DNA from: Aralia elata
Lineage: Eukaryota > Streptophyta > Magnoliopsida > Apiales > Araliaceae
Assembly (NCBI GenBank): GCA_034770075.1
Contig: CM068386.1
Coordinates: 86,153,265-86,217,264 of the forward strand
Length of the DNA: 64,000 nt
Direction: 5' to 3'
This document shows positions 23,066 through 35,600 of the stretch, piece by piece (within the stretch, counting starts at the first letter, position 1; every line of letters starts with the position of its first letter). A program made the translations under genes and the position numbers. Below the pieces are notes generated by a model. It was not told where the DNA came from. It did no database searches and worked only from the letters and a program-made list of their open reading frames with translations.

Positions 23066-24007
23066 TTAGATGAGATAGAAGAGGTTTGAGTTCAAGCACA
23101 GGTGGTTCTCTACTAACGTTTTGGACCTCTTTTCTCCTTTTTTCGGCCGGTCAAGTGTATCAAATTGCCTGCTGAATTTCTGAGAGATGGGTAATGCATC
23201 TAATACCTTGACATAATTCCACTCATCCAAATCATCAAAAATGTATATTCCAACCAAGGCAGCTTCTAATGGATCTTCTATATAACCGACTTCAGTCCTT
23301 TCAGTCATTATTTCATCTATTAGGTCTATCCGTAAGCACTTTTCGCCTTCTTTAGGGAATTTCATTGATTTGAGCACATTCAAGGTGACTTCTTGATCTT
23401 GCACTCTCATTGTTCATTCATCTTTCTGAACATCTATCAGAGTTCTCCCTATTGCTAAGAACGAATGACCTAATATAATGGGAATTCCCTTATCCTCTTC
23501 GTAATCCAAAATGATAAAGTCAGCCAGGAAGATGAATTTGTCGACCCTAACTAAAATATCTTCCACAATACCCCTTGGGTATGTTGCTGATCTATCTGCC
23601 AATTACAATCTAATATTTGTCGATTTTGGTGCCTTTAGCCCTAGCTTAGTGTAAATTGATAACGACATTAAATTGATACTTGCTCCTAAATCACACAATG
23701 CCCTTCCAGAAAATTGGTTACCAATTACACATGGAATTGTGAAGCTACCTGGATCCTTTAGTTTGGGTGGCAGTTTATTCTGCAAGATTGCACTGCATTC
23801 TTCGGTGAATGCCACCGTCTCGAATTCTCCCAATCTTCTCTTCTTCGACAAGACCTCCTTCATGAATTTTGCATAATTGGGCATCTGTTCCAGGGCTTCT
23901 GCAAATGGTATATTGATGTGTAGTTTCTTGAAAACATCTAAGAATCTAGAAAATTGCTTATCTGACTTGGCTTTTTGAAATCTCTGAGGAAATGGGACAG
24001 AAGGCAC
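23066..24007 (-). pseudogene. Athila-1 protease region
   Basis: A gag/protease linker (EALEQMPNYAKFMKEVLSKK) precedes the aspartic protease with CDLGASINLM at its active site, followed by ADFIILDYEED and PIILGHSFLA. It is broken by a TAA at 23600-23602 (a Gln codon in the family) and another stop before 23410. The N-terminal boundary is the first Met of the open stretch, not a known cleavage site. Confidence 0.82.
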
Positions 24008-25235
24008 TACACTGTCTGTTGAGTTAACAGCTTATCTTGATCATTCATTCTCTTCTCAGACGCTGTAATGAATCTTGCCAACGATTCCTATAAACTCGGT
24101 TTTCTCTTTGCCTGTTGTGGAACTTGATTCTGAAAGCCTAGTGGGTTTTGTGGCCTTGGAGCTTGGTTTTGAACCTGAGCATTATTACTCCACGAGAAAC
24201 CCGGATAGTTCCTCCACCCCAGATTATAAGCATTCTGGTATGGCTATTGCGGTCTATTATAGCTTCTTATGAACTATACTGACTCTGCATTAATGGCACA
24301 TTGATCCGTAGCATGATTTCCTGCACACAATTCACAAATCATCGCCACTTGTTGAGTTACTTGTGGTCCCTATGCTTCAATCTTTTTTGTAAATGCTTCT
24401 ATCTATGCTGATAAGGTTGTTACTGCATCTAATTCAAATTTCCCAACCGCTTTCGGTGCAGTTACCCTCGCAGTAGGCCACTGGTAATTATTGGCAGCCA
24501 TGGTTTCTAACAACTCAAATGCTTCATCAAAGTTCTTAGCCATGAGTGCCCCTCCCGTAGCTGCGTCAATGTTCGTTCGGGTGTTACTACTTAACCCATT
24601 ATAGAATGTCTAAACCTGAAGCCACTTGGGTAGCCCATGATGCGGGCATCTTCTCAATAAGTCCTTGAATCTCTCCCAAGCTTCATACAAAGATTCTCCA
24701 TGTCGGTTCTCATCTTCACAGTTTTCGCTGGCAGGAAGAATTTTGATAAAACTTTTTGGGCCAAGTCGTTCCAAGTAGTGATGGATCCCGGTGGAAGTGA
24801 GTGTAGCCAACTTTTTGCTTTATCCCGTAATGTTAAGGGAAACAACCGTAGTCTCACTGCGTCATCCGTAACATTGTGGTACTTGAACATATCGCAAATC
24901 TTCAAGAAGCTCACCAAATACTCATTCGGATCATCATTAGCTAATCCCCCAAACTATATTGAATTCTGAATCATCTGAATTGTACCCGGCTTAATTTCAA
25001 AGGAATTAGTAATGATGGTAGGCCTAGTGATACTTGACTTTAGCTCATCAATTTGGGGCATAGCATAATCCCTCAATGATTTCTGCTCTTCGTTCGCCAT
25101 TTTCTCTTTTTCAAGCATCTCTTGGCAAAATTTCCTCAATTGGTGTAGCTTGTTCTCAAGATTATCCTCACACTGTACGAGTTCCGGTTGTTTTGATCGG
25201 GTTTGCATAAACGAACCAAAAGTCACCTGAAACAA
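24008..25235 (-). pseudogene. Athila-1 gag
   Basis: The capsid-like core is recognisable: FELKPGTIQMIQ-like start, FGGLANDDPNEYL, RLRLFPLTLRDKAKSWLHSLPPGSITTW. It continues in another frame as ESLYEAWERFKDLLRRCPHHG. A zinc knuckle CELCAGNHATDQC lies near 24295-24335. There is an in-frame TAG at 24954-24956 where a Gln is expected, a frame change around 24660-24810, and several further stops. Confidence 0.85.
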
Positions 25236-25312
25236 GAAATAAAAGAATAATAAGTTTGCTTAATTCGAACAAATTTAATTAAACTGATATTGAAAATTAT
25301 AAACACAATTAC

Positions 25313-25330
25313 TCCCCGACAACGGCGCCA
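25313..25330 (-). promoter_or_regulatory. primer binding site, Athila-1
   Basis: The minus strand reads TGGCGCCGTTGTCGGGGA, six bases inside the 5' LTR. This resembles the tRNA-Asp-complementary primer site known for Athila-type elements, with one T where the derivative has C. Confidence 0.85.
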
Positions 25331-25336
25331 AAAACT

Positions 25337-26585
25337 TGTCCGATTTCACAATCAACAATTACGTGCAAGTATACACGATAAACAAGTAATAAAGTGATAA
25401 GATAAAGTGTCGAACCCATATGGGATTTATCATGTTTTATATTTTCAACTATCAATCTAGATCACTGCTATTCTATTAAACAATTACAATTTGAATATTG
25501 ATTGAAACTAATTAAATCGAAACTAAGATCAATAACTAACACAAAGGTTACAATTCAGATTTAAAAACTTAAGACTACAATATTCCCAGCTATGTGACAT
25601 AAACTAATCTAACTACGTCATCCAATTATTTACTTCAATAGAGTTGTTAACAGGAATTCAATTGTATTTATAAGTCTATTTTCAAGTGATCAAATAAATT
25701 TATCTAATCCAATTAACTCTGCAATATTCCTATGCAAAACTAAAGGATTAAATTCATTAAGCATCAATTCCCAACAGTTACATGCAGTAAAGAGATATCC
25801 TTATTCACTTTCCAACCCTAATTATTTAATACATGCAAATAATTAAGAATACATGCTATTATATTCAGATCTAATCCTAGGTTTCATCTCCCGAATTTAC
25901 CTAGAATATTCCGCTAATTGTTGGCCAAACAATTAATCAATAAGCATAGAATAGGATAGACAACTCAAATTGAATAAATAACTGGAATCAAAGTAGATAA
26001 TTAATTCATAAGCATAACTGGTTCAATCATAGCCTTAATTAAAGGTTTAGTTCATACTGAAAATAAAAACTAGAATTCCAAAATAAGTCATCATAATTAA
26101 TTACAAATCAGGGATAAAAGATTAAAAGAAAACTCCATGAAATCTTCAATCCTCCAATCTGAAATCTTCACAATGCTTGTCCTGATCTCTAATTTCCATG
26201 CTCAGCTCTGAAAATTCAATCTCCGTGTTGGTATTGCCAATGCGTTATATCCTTTGTTCATGCCTTCATATGTCTCTTATAATCTCCTCATCAGATTAGT
26301 CAAAAGAAACCTTATTAGCATCAAACTCCTAAAATAACTGATCCTGGTAAACATCAACTTCTTTTTCCTCTAGCCGCATCCTCGCCCCGGCGAGAAAATA
26401 AGCTGTAGAAGCTCGCCCCGGCGAGAATGCTCTGCACCACATTTCTTTGTTCTTTATCCAATCTGCAGCCAGCCTCAACCTTCAAAAGCACACAAAAACA
26501 AATAAAAAGATACTAGAAACACTTAAAGATTGTAAAGAATTAAGCCAAAGATGTATCTAACTCATAGGTTAAAACCCACTCATCA
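25337..26585 (-). repeat. 5' LTR of Athila-1
   Basis: Starts TGTCCGATTTCAC and ends CCACTCATCA, 1249 bp. It is collinear with 12078-13362 with scattered substitutions. It has two CTCGCCCCGGCGAG palindromes (26381-26394, 26412-26425). The right target duplication CCTTT follows. Confidence 0.92.
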
Positions 26586-26771
26586 CCTTTAAACCCCAAA
26601 GTTACCCTAAGTGGACGAGTTTTGTCTCGTGAGGGTTTGCAGTGAATATACCAACAAAATTCAAAATAATCTTAAAAAAACAAAAATAATCAACCTAAAT
26701 AAAATAAACAAAATAACAATTAATCTAAACAAAATATAAAAAAATAAAATAACAAATACCCTAAATCCTTC

Positions 26772-26803
26772 CCCCCACACTTAAAACTTACATTGTCCCC
26801 AAT
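26772..26803 (-). promoter_or_regulatory. G-rich tract and weak GGGA-loop stem (Athila-2)
   Basis: The sense strand reads ATTG-GGGA-CAAT (26792-26803), then AAGTGTGGGGGG (26771-26782). It matches the position and layout of the second G-rich tract in Athila-1, with a shorter stem. Confidence 0.45.
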
Positions 26804-26882
26804 TTAAAGTCAAAATGCAAAGAAAAGACAAATATAAATGCAACTAAAGAGAAGAAAAGGGAAAGAAAAGCAAATCTGATTT

Positions 26883-26900
26883 CTTGGGTTGCCTCCCAAG
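26883..26900 (-). promoter_or_regulatory. CTTGGG/CCCAAG hairpin (post-pol motif, Athila-2)
   Basis: CTTGGGTTGCCTCCCAAG can pair over six bases with a six-base loop. Identical in both internal regions of the non-coding derivative; in Athila-1 only the GGG/CCC core remains (20182-20193). Confidence 0.6.
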
Positions 26901-26946
26901 CAGCGCCTTTGTTTATTGTCATTGGCTCGGCTCAATTCCTCTCAAC

Positions 26947-28152
26947 CTACGTAATTGGACTTGTATACTTCAAGTGAATTGGTAATGGTCTCAATTCCAA
27001 GTAAGGAGCCTGCACAACAGAAAGTAACATTTTTTGGTGAGTAGCAGATAATTGAATGGAATAGATTGCATACTTATCTGAATTTTTTGACAAAGAATGC
27101 ATTGCAGCTATTGTCTCCTTCAATTCTTGAGTCTGCTCAATTTCTTCTCCTTTATCTAACTCCAAACTGTTGATGATGACAACCTCCAAACTTTTCTTTT
27201 GTATTTGATCAAAAGATTTCTGCACTTTATGCATATCCATCATTGTCTTAGCTACAGAAATTATTAGCTCATTCACCTCTACTCCTTGCTGCTCCTTTTT
27301 AGGCTTTGGATTCCTGTTTGAAAAAGGTAAAGGATTAGTCTCATCCTGAACAGAAAAGTTAGTAATTACCTTAAATGGTTTTGCCTCTTCCTTGAACTGC
27401 TCCTCATCAATTTCATCAATGGGTTTGGGCACTTCCAACTGTTCACTACTCCTCAATGTTATTGCACTCACATTCTTCCCTAGATTATCAACAGTTTGAG
27501 AAGGTAATTTTTCAAAATTTTGTGCCTCCACTTGACCAACTGTGGTAGCAGGCTGGCTTATCTGGTTCTCCAATTTGTGTTTGGAAGCCCATGTCTCTTG
27601 TTGAAACTGTTGTGTCTGGGTCATGATAACTTTGATCATATCCTCAAGAGATGGTCCAGAATGGAAATGAGCAACTTATCTAGGTGAGTATTGTTGTTGA
27701 GTCGGTTGAAAACCAGACTGCTTAAATGGAAAAACATTCTGCACCAGCTGCCTATTTTCTTCATAACTCAAGATGGAATGATCTTTCCATCCTGAATTAT
27801 ATGTGTTAGAGAGGAAATCATATCTTTTTTGAGGTTGTCCCTGAAAATTCCCCACTACATTACCTTATTGAACAATTTCATATTCTTGCAGTGTTGGGCA
27901 CATATTTGTATTATGACCTGAAATTGAGCAAATTCCACACACATTTGTTACTTGTATGTTCCCTGCAGTCATTTGTTGAATAATAGTAGTTAAATCATAA
28001 AGTTGACGTTCAAGATTATATATACTTACCTCATTCACCCTATAATCCATCCCAATTCCATACTGTTGTGCCATGTTTGCAATTAAGGTCCTTGCAGCTT
28101 CTAGAGTTTTGTCAACTAAAAAGAAACAAATAAAAGTAACAAAAAGAAACAA
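26947..28152 (-). pseudogene. Athila-2 gag, C-terminal half
   Basis: Starts within the region after the capsid (DKTLEAARTLIANMA), then a zinc knuckle CGICSISGHNTNMC. A Gln-rich linker and the conserved KNVSAITLRSS motif follow, and then a Lys/Glu-rich stretch. Stops near 27862 and 27678 separate the open pieces. The upstream Met at 28152 lies in a hydrophobic string that is probably not part of gag. The N-terminal capsid sequence is absent, as the primer site is only about 25 bases upstream. Confidence 0.78.
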
Positions 28153-28176
28153 AGAATAAATAAAAACAAATAATCA

Positions 28177-28194
28177 CTTCCGGCAATGGTGCCA
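28177..28194 (-). promoter_or_regulatory. degenerate primer binding site, Athila-2
   Basis: The minus strand reads TGGCACCATTGCCGGAAG, differing from the Athila-1 and derivative sites mainly by C-to-T or G-to-A changes. Confidence 0.7.
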
Positions 28195-28202
28195 AAATTT
28201 GG

Positions 28203-29474
28203 TGTGCTGTCGCAGGCAACCAAAAATAAAACCTTACTACGAAAAATATTTATGTAGTAGTGCAAGTAAGAGTCGACCCCACAAAGAATGATTAGTCTAA
28301 AGTTATTCTTTGTAAACTAAAATTGGAGGTTTTAATTGTGAGCAGTAAAGTAAACTAAAAATAATGCCAAATAATTTATTAAAGTAAATTAGAGAAAATA
28401 AACCTTGGATTAGATCAACTTCCACATCAGAAACTTACACTGATCATTGACTCAAGTATAATCAATTAATATTTTGAATATTCACCATTAGAATCAATTC
28501 ACCATTCAGAATCATTCCATGTCTTTCCTTAATTTTAGTTAGATAGAAACAAGCGATCTAAATAACCCTAACTACTAAACAACTTCAGACACTTAATAAA
28601 CTAGTAGATGCTTTAAGAATTAGAAAAACTGATGAAGCTAAACAACACAAGCACAAGCGGTTGCATTTAATTTAGTTGAGTATTCTTCCTAAGATATAAT
28701 AATCTTGTGATCTGTAGTCAATTATTAACCTTAGTTGCTTCGCAAATTAAAGTGACCAAATAATTACGGATTTGATGTCTAATTTAGCAGTAGATTTCAA
28801 CACTTAATAAACTAGTATGCATCGTAGCAATCAAACATATCAATCATAAAATTCAAGCGCAGAAGAATAATCAATACTCAAAATAATAATTAAACAATTA
28901 AAATTAATTAGATCTCACAGTGTAATAATTATGAGGTTTCCGTATCCTTAATCCAAGAATAAGAATTTAGTTACACATGACCTTGAAAATACTAAAGAAT
29001 AATAGAGAGGAAAATTTGTAGACAAGTCCCTAAACTCTCTTGGTAATCCTCTATTTATAGGCATAAGACATTAATTATTTTCCATGTAGGTTTTAACTTC
29101 CTAGTGGCAAACAACTCCCTTTAAAGAGATCTTCTAGATAGACTTTCCTTTCCTTCATTGGATTTGACTTGCACACCAAGATTGTTCCACCTCCTTCCTT
29201 CTCCTTGTAAGACTCTTCTTGTTTCTTTCCTTCCATAAATAGGAGCATTAAATATTACTTGATCACCAAGATATTGACTTTATTGTAATAAAATATTAAA
29301 TCCTACAAAATAAAATAAAAAATATTAATTAAATAAATTAATATAATTAAAAAGGAAAAATATTTAATTGCACCTTAAATAAAAATATAAGAATAATGAG
29401 TGTATTTAGGCACAAAATAAATACAAAAGATTAAGCATTAAGGGATAAAAATATAACATATTTTATTCTCATCA
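28203..29474 (-). repeat. 5' LTR of Athila-2
   Basis: Starts TGTGCTGTCGCAGG next to the primer site and ends TTCTCATCA, 1272 bp. The terminus resembles the CTCATCA ends of the other Athila-type LTRs. Its right end cuts into the left copia arm at 29475. Confidence 0.75.
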
Positions 29475-29675
29475 AATTGGAGACAAAGGAGCAAGGAGTG
29501 CTTGAATACCCGTTTGTAATGGAGCCCGAGTTTAAATGTAATAGTTATATTTAAATTCAATTCTTGCACCATAGGTTTGACCTTTTGGTTCACTTGGTGG
29601 ATCTAGTGAACCAAACTAGAATATAAGTCCATAATCAATCTAGGTAGAATATAGTATTCTATATGTGCATGCTTA

Positions 29676-29676
29676 C

Positions 29677-29711
<35 letters not shown>

Positions 29712-29746
29712 ATCCAACATGCTTCGCATGCTAAATAATATGACGC

Positions 29747-29816
<70 letters not shown>
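29676..29816. repeat. TA and GT microsatellites
   Basis: A (TA)n tract at about 29680-29703 and a longer (TA)n(GT)n tract at about 29751-29816. Much shorter in the matching right arm (37084-37157). Confidence 0.9.
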
Positions 29817-29817
<1 letters not shown>

Positions 29818-30483
29818 ATGCGCGCTAAACAAGATGAGACAAATAATAACAAACCCCTCAAAGAAATCATATGAAGTCCTAAACGTTCAAAAATATTTAG
29901 AATATCGAACGTTGCCTTCTAAAATGGTAAAGCGATAGAGTATTAAATATTTAATATGAGTTTGTTGTGTCACCACAAGACAAGTATTAAATATTTAAGA
30001 TATTGGCTTATCACATTTGATGTTTATTAAGAAATTGAACATTACTCTTTTGTTGTGTCACCACAAGGACGATATTTTTCTCTTCACATATATGGAAGTG
30101 CTAGGTTGGACTTAACTTAGATAATTTTGATTCGGATGTGTCACCACTTAATCAAAATAATCTAAGAGGCAAAATACAAGGAGTTACATAGTGATGTAAT
30201 TGACAATAGTTGTCTACCTATTTATTTATATATCGTTTGTTGTGTCACCACAATGCTATATACATTTGAAATGGGATCCTTAATGTCACTAGCAAATTTT
30301 TAATTAGATTTGTCGAACTATATATTGAGGGTAATATAGTTTGATGAAAAATAGTGGGAGATACCAATTTAAATAAAGACCTAATTTATTTTAGTAATTA
30401 ATAAAATAAATGTATGCTAAAATATTGTCTATTTCACATGCAAAATTTGAAAAATGTCAAACTCACTATCACTGCATAGCATG

Positions 30484-30883
30484 CTTATGCTAACAAACTG
30501 ACCGGGCCGAATTACACGGACTGGTTAAGGAATCTGAGAATTGTTCTCACTGCTGAAAAGATTTTTTATGTCCTAAATTCGCCCGTCCCTGCAAATGTTG
30601 CAGAAACAGCCTCTGAGAAAGAGATTACTACTTTCAAAAAGTGGCAAGATGATGCAATCTTGGCTCAATGCATCATGCCCGCATCCATGAGTAACGAGCT
30701 TCAGCGTCAGCATGAAACTATGGATGCTCCGACTATATTGCTGCACCTCAAGGTGTTGTATGGTGAGCAAAGTAGGGTTGCTAGATATCAGATATCTAAG
30801 GAGCTATTCCGGTCTCGGTTGACCTAGGGTACTACCATTGAGACTCATGTCCTAAAGCTGATCAATCTAATTGAACAACTTGG
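30484..30883 (+). pseudogene. copia gag N-terminal fragment
   Basis: Reads LTGPNYTDWLRNLRIVL, then ELQRQHETMDAPTILLHL and ARYQISKELFRSRLT, the UBN2-type gag of Ty1/copia elements. One in-frame TAG follows the FRSRLT segment. There is no ATG in frame at the expected start. It ends abruptly at the IEQLG motif, where the copia LTR begins. Confidence 0.8.
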
Positions 30884-32680
30884 TGTTAGGTTTGTATATA
30901 ACGCAAGCATGCAATCAAATTACATAAATAGGGCGGAAGCGTGATAAAACGGATTTTAAAATTTTCATACAAACTATCACCATGATCTTTCCTTATGTTC
31001 AATTATCAATTAACGAAAGAGATAGAGATAGAGAATTATACCCTCGTGAATCAAAGCTTCCTCGGGTACAAGTTCACCTCCAATTCCTTCGCGTTCTCCT
31101 TGAATTCCACCGATTAAATTCCTTCCTTTGATCAACGTTAGCCACCCAAGTGTTTAGCCTCTAGAGGTGATCCACCAAGGAATAATATCTATTCAAGAAG
31201 ATGGGTGTTGGCAAAACCCTAGTTTCGATCTCTATAAAAATTGCTAGTACTCTCCACAATCTAATGCAAGAGTGTGTAACCCTAATCTGTGATAAAACTT
31301 CTCTTATTTATAGATGTAGGAAAAAAGCCTTCCCTAAACTATTTAGGATTAGGGTTTCTATTCTAATTAAACTCCTTTAATTAATTATGCTCCTAATCCA
31401 ATTAGGAATTCATGAGATAATACTTCTATTAATTAATTCTCAATCCCTATTAGGAATTAAATAATAGTAATAGTAATAATAATAATAAGACGCCTCTTAT
31501 TAATTTATATTTAATATTTCTAAAATATTAAATAATAAATATTAAGTTATTTAATTTATTCTATCTCCATAGATTAAATTAAATACACTTAACTTATTAT
31601 TACAATTATGCCATTTTCTTCTTAAATAAATATTTTTCTTTTGCGGTATGACCCTTTAGGTTCTCCATATTAAACCGGTTGTGAGTAAATCAATTAGAAC
31701 AATTCTAATCTTATTTAAATAAATAAATTAAACTATTTAATTCATTTAAATAAATAATATTTATTCTATAATAAGGGTAAGCCCCCTTAGCGATCAACGA
31801 CTTCCTAGATAATATAGATTTTAACATTAATCACAAAAGAACCTTTCAGTGAATAGTTACCATACAATTCAATCCTTCTACCATACAATGTCCCAATTAA
31901 ATATAAGACATGGAATTACTGTCAAGTCTTATTTTATTTAATTATATATATTTCGATTCCCAAATGCACAACTCTCAATAATGCAAATTAGAAACTCCTT
32001 TCTAATTTCATTCTGCCTTTGCCAAGGACTACTGAGTTGTCATTTATCGAATCACATAGGACATTCACATCTTTTACTAGACGTGGTAGATTCTTTGTTG
32101 ATCATTCACCTATCTCCATGTACAACTTATTATACCCAATCATACCCTTTGATATACCCTAAAGGTCTTAAGGGATATGTCAAAGTATAACTCATCATAC
32201 ACAAGATACTATGATGATCTCAAGTCCAAGGATCACTTGTACTACTATCACTAGAGGGATTCCTATTGACAGGCGAGTAAAACTCCATTAGGTATTCCTT
32301 AGCGAGCCACGTTCAATGTACTTATTCTCAAGTGAGCACCTACATACTTGATTTAGTGTCTCCACATAAATGATTATGAGATCAATCATCCTCTTCTTAA
32401 GAGCAAGCAACGTATGTACTAATCTATCCGGATTCACTAATCCCCTTTTTAGTAATCCAACGATTAGGAACGATTTTAGTTTGTGAGCTATCTAGAATTT
32501 AGATCTCATTAGCATAATCACCATCATGATTCTAAAAGTATTGCTCAAAATTATGGGTTTATCACATTTAATATAACAACACCATGTAGATAACGTAAAA
32601 TGCCTTTAATAACCGAATAAGATTACAAAGTATATGCTACACATATCAAATATGATTAGCTTGTGTGCATACTACTTTCA
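30884..32680 (-). repeat. 3' LTR of a minus-strand Ty1/copia element
   Basis: Plus-strand TGTTAGGTTTG...CTACTTTCA, 1797 bp, AT-rich. The adjoining minus-strand sequence reads AGTGGGAGAT immediately before the LTR, a typical polypurine tract, and copia RNase H lies further inside. The open frame at 31981-32190 is not protein-like and I do not count it. No second copy of this LTR occurs in the window. Confidence 0.72.
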
Positions 32681-32689
32681 ATCTCCCAC
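32681..32689 (-). promoter_or_regulatory. copia polypurine tract
   Basis: The minus strand reads GTGGGAGAT against the LTR start TGAAAGTAG. Confidence 0.6.
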
Positions 32690-35600
32690 TTGCACTAAAG
32701 CCAATCGTCATGGTATCTAATACCCTTCTTCTCTAAGTGATGATCATCCTGTTGTTTGGATAAAGCTTCAGTAAATGGATATGCAATGTTGTTATTGAGA
32801 GTCCACTATCTCTATAGTGACCTTTTCTTCTTTCAATGATTCCTCTAATTAATTGAAAGTGCCGCAACACATGTTTGAATCCAAGATGAGACTTAGGAAC
32901 TATTCCTAGTTCTGTAATGAACTTTTCATCTAAACAATCAACTTACAGCTTCATTTACAGCTATATACTTTGTCTTTGTCACTAAACCAATAACTTTTTA
33001 CTGTTTGGAACCTTTCCAATTCACTGCACCACCATTCAAGGTAACAATTTATCCTAAAGTGGATTTGTTATCGTCTTGGTCAGTCTGAAAAACTTGAGTC
33101 TGTTTAGCCCTCTAGTTTTAATTCATACCTACCATGAATTATGATCACATCTTCAATACCGGTTAAGTACTTAAGATGTTTATCACTGTCTTACAGTGAT
33201 CTTCTCCAGAATATGACTGATCAACATCAGGCTTTATATATTCATTGCATACATGATAATAACTCATATGATCTCTTTTTCATTGGAGACAATTTTAGAG
33301 AGATACACTCCATGGCTCATCATCATGAGACCTCTCTTGGAGTTTGCTATGCTAAACGCCTTTAGCATCGAATGAATATACGTTCATTAGGTCAAACCGA
33401 ACATCCTTTTAAATCTATCTATATAGATTTATATCCCCAATTTATAGGATGATCCTCCCAAGTTATTCATAGAGGAATGTTTAGACAATTTTATCTTTAC
33501 TAATTGTAGCATTAGTATGTCATTCCTTATCAGTAGTATATCAACATAAACTATAAGGAATGTTACAGTGCTCCCACTGACCCTTTTGTACACACTAGGT
33601 TCATTCTCGTTTTTGATAAAATTAAACTCTTTTGATTGTCTCATCAAAACGAATGTTCCATCTTTGAGAAGCTTGGTTTAATCCATAAATGGATCATTGT
33701 AGCTTAGAAACACGATTTGCTTCAACCTTTCAAACAAATTCCTCTGGTTGTATCATACATACATTCTCCTCAAGTCTTCATTGAGGAAGGATGTCTCCAC
33801 ATCCATTTCGCCAGATTTCGTAATAAGCTGCAATCACAAGCAAAATCCAAATGGACTTAAGCATTACCAAGTAATAAGGTTTTATCACAGTCAACTCCTT
33901 GACTTTATTTGAAACCTTTTAAACAGGTCTGGTCTTATAGGTCTCCACCTTACCAATTGCCCTAGTCGTTCCCTTAAAGACCCATATACACCCTTTAGGC
34001 ATTATGCCTTTCGGCGGAGTAACTAGAGTCTACACTTGGTTCTCATACATGGAGTTCATTTCGGATTTCATGGCTATCTGCCATTTCTCTGAGTGTCTTC
34101 TACTCATAGCCTCATCGTATATAACTAGATCATCATCCTCTATGATGCGTACCTCATCATCATCTTCTATGATGAAACCATACCTCCTAGGTATCTTCGA
34201 TACTCTTCCAGATTTACGATTCGGTTGTGGTACATTAGGTCTATCTACAGGTTCCTTAGTTTGACTTGTAGTACTTTATAGTTCTTGAACTCCTTTAAGA
34301 TCTATTACCCTCCCACTAGCTCCTTCAATGATAAACATCTTTATCCAAGAAGGCAGCGTGTACGATTATAGTAATAATCCCCTAAACCTTTTTAGGATAT
34401 CCCACAACTCTGCACTTGTCAGATTTTGTCCCAAACTTATCTTTTGAAATCTTTTCACATAAGTTGGACAACCCCTTATCTTAACATACTTAAGATTAGG
34501 AATCCTCCCTATCCATAGCTTTTATAGAGTCTTGGGGCCGAATTTTGAGGTTACCTTCTTTTGTAGATATGCAGCCGTTTCTAGGGCATAACCCCAGATA
34601 GATACTGGAATGTCGGTAAAAATCATTATGGACCGCACCATGTCTAACAAGGTACAATTTCTCCTTTTAGATACACTAATCAATTATTGCATATCATGAA
34701 GTGTCCATTATGAGAAAATACCATTTTGAGATGATCTAGAAACTCATTGTACAAGTACTGTTTCTTCGATCTGATCAAAGAATCTTAATACTTTGTCAAT
34801 TTGTTTCACTTCTGAATTCTTTGAACCTTTCAAATGATTCAGACTTGTATCATTAAATACATATATCCAAATCTAGAATGATAATCAGTGAAAGTAATAA
34901 AATAATAATACCCTCCTCGTGCATTCGCTGTCATAGGTCCACATATGTCTGTGTGTACCAATGCTAACAACTCTGTAACTCTTTCTCCTTTTTCCACTAA
35001 AAGGGGATTTAGTCATCTTACCCATGAGACAAGATTCACAAGTTGGATATGATTCGTAATCAGATAGCTCTAAAAGCCCATCTTTATGCAACTTGGTTAA
35101 TCTTGTTTCATTGATATGACCGAGTCTACAGTGCCACATAAAGGTATAATTAACATCATCTCTTATTCTTTTCTTAGTTTGTTCAATTTTTAAATTATTT
35201 TTCATGTAAGTCAAGTTTACAAAGTCCATCAAGTGATCTTTCAGTTTTAAACAAAACATTATCATTATAAATAGAACAACAATTGTTCTTAAATATAATA
35301 CCAGAACCTTCCTTGTCCAACAACGGAAGTAATAATGTTTCTTAAGAGAACTAGAACATAATAACAACTTATTAACTTAATAGACTTGCCCGTAGGTAAC
35401 GCTAAACTATAATTTCCTACGGCTAATGTAGCAACCATTGCTCAATTCTCCGCACGTAAGATTACTTACTCTTTGTTTAGCTTTCTACTTCTACTTAGTC
35501 TTTGTATTGGATTGCATACGTGAGAACTACAACCGGTATTCAATATCTAAGTAGAACCTTAACTTACAAAAAAATTTATTTCAATGATGAACAAACCTAT

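Larger units (their letters stand above)
12078..26585 (-). mobile_element. Athila-1: Athila-type Ty3/gypsy LTR retrotransposon, decayed, full structure
   Basis: Two LTRs (12078-13362 and 25337-26585) are flanked by the direct duplication CCTTT at 12073-12077 and 26586-26590. The coding strand is minus: primer site, gag, protease, RT, RNase H, integrase, then a post-pol ORF in the env position. The polypurine tract abuts the left LTR. Total length is 14.5 kb including a nested 3.6 kb solo LTR, so about 10.9 kb of its own. All coding parts carry stops or indels, and the integrase has lost its catalytic Glu. Confidence 0.93.
26591..29474 (-). mobile_element. Athila-2: internally deleted Athila-type element, right part
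   Basis: Host of the Athila-1 insertion. It keeps a 5' LTR (28203-29474), an altered primer site, the C-terminal half of gag, and then directly the post-pol CTTGGG/CCCAAG hairpin and a G-rich tract. The capsid half of gag, all pol and any post-pol ORF are missing. No matching 3' LTR is recognised in the window. Confidence 0.75.
29475..30883 (+). mobile_element. Ty1/copia fragment, left inverted arm: leader and start of gag
   Basis: Plus-strand copia piece, collinear in inverse orientation with 36020-37359. It contains a TA/GT microsatellite region (29676-29816), a leader with four related hairpin-like units (29950-30270), and gag. It is cut on the left by the Athila-2 LTR and on the right by a copia LTR that starts TGTTAGG. 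Confidence 0.78.

Noticed and set aside
30884..32680. LTR 30884-32680 as a solo LTR unrelated to the neighbouring pol
   Set aside because: A typical polypurine tract and copia RNase H remnants abut it in the right orientation, so it is best read as the 3' LTR of the minus-strand copia element, although its 5' partner is missing.
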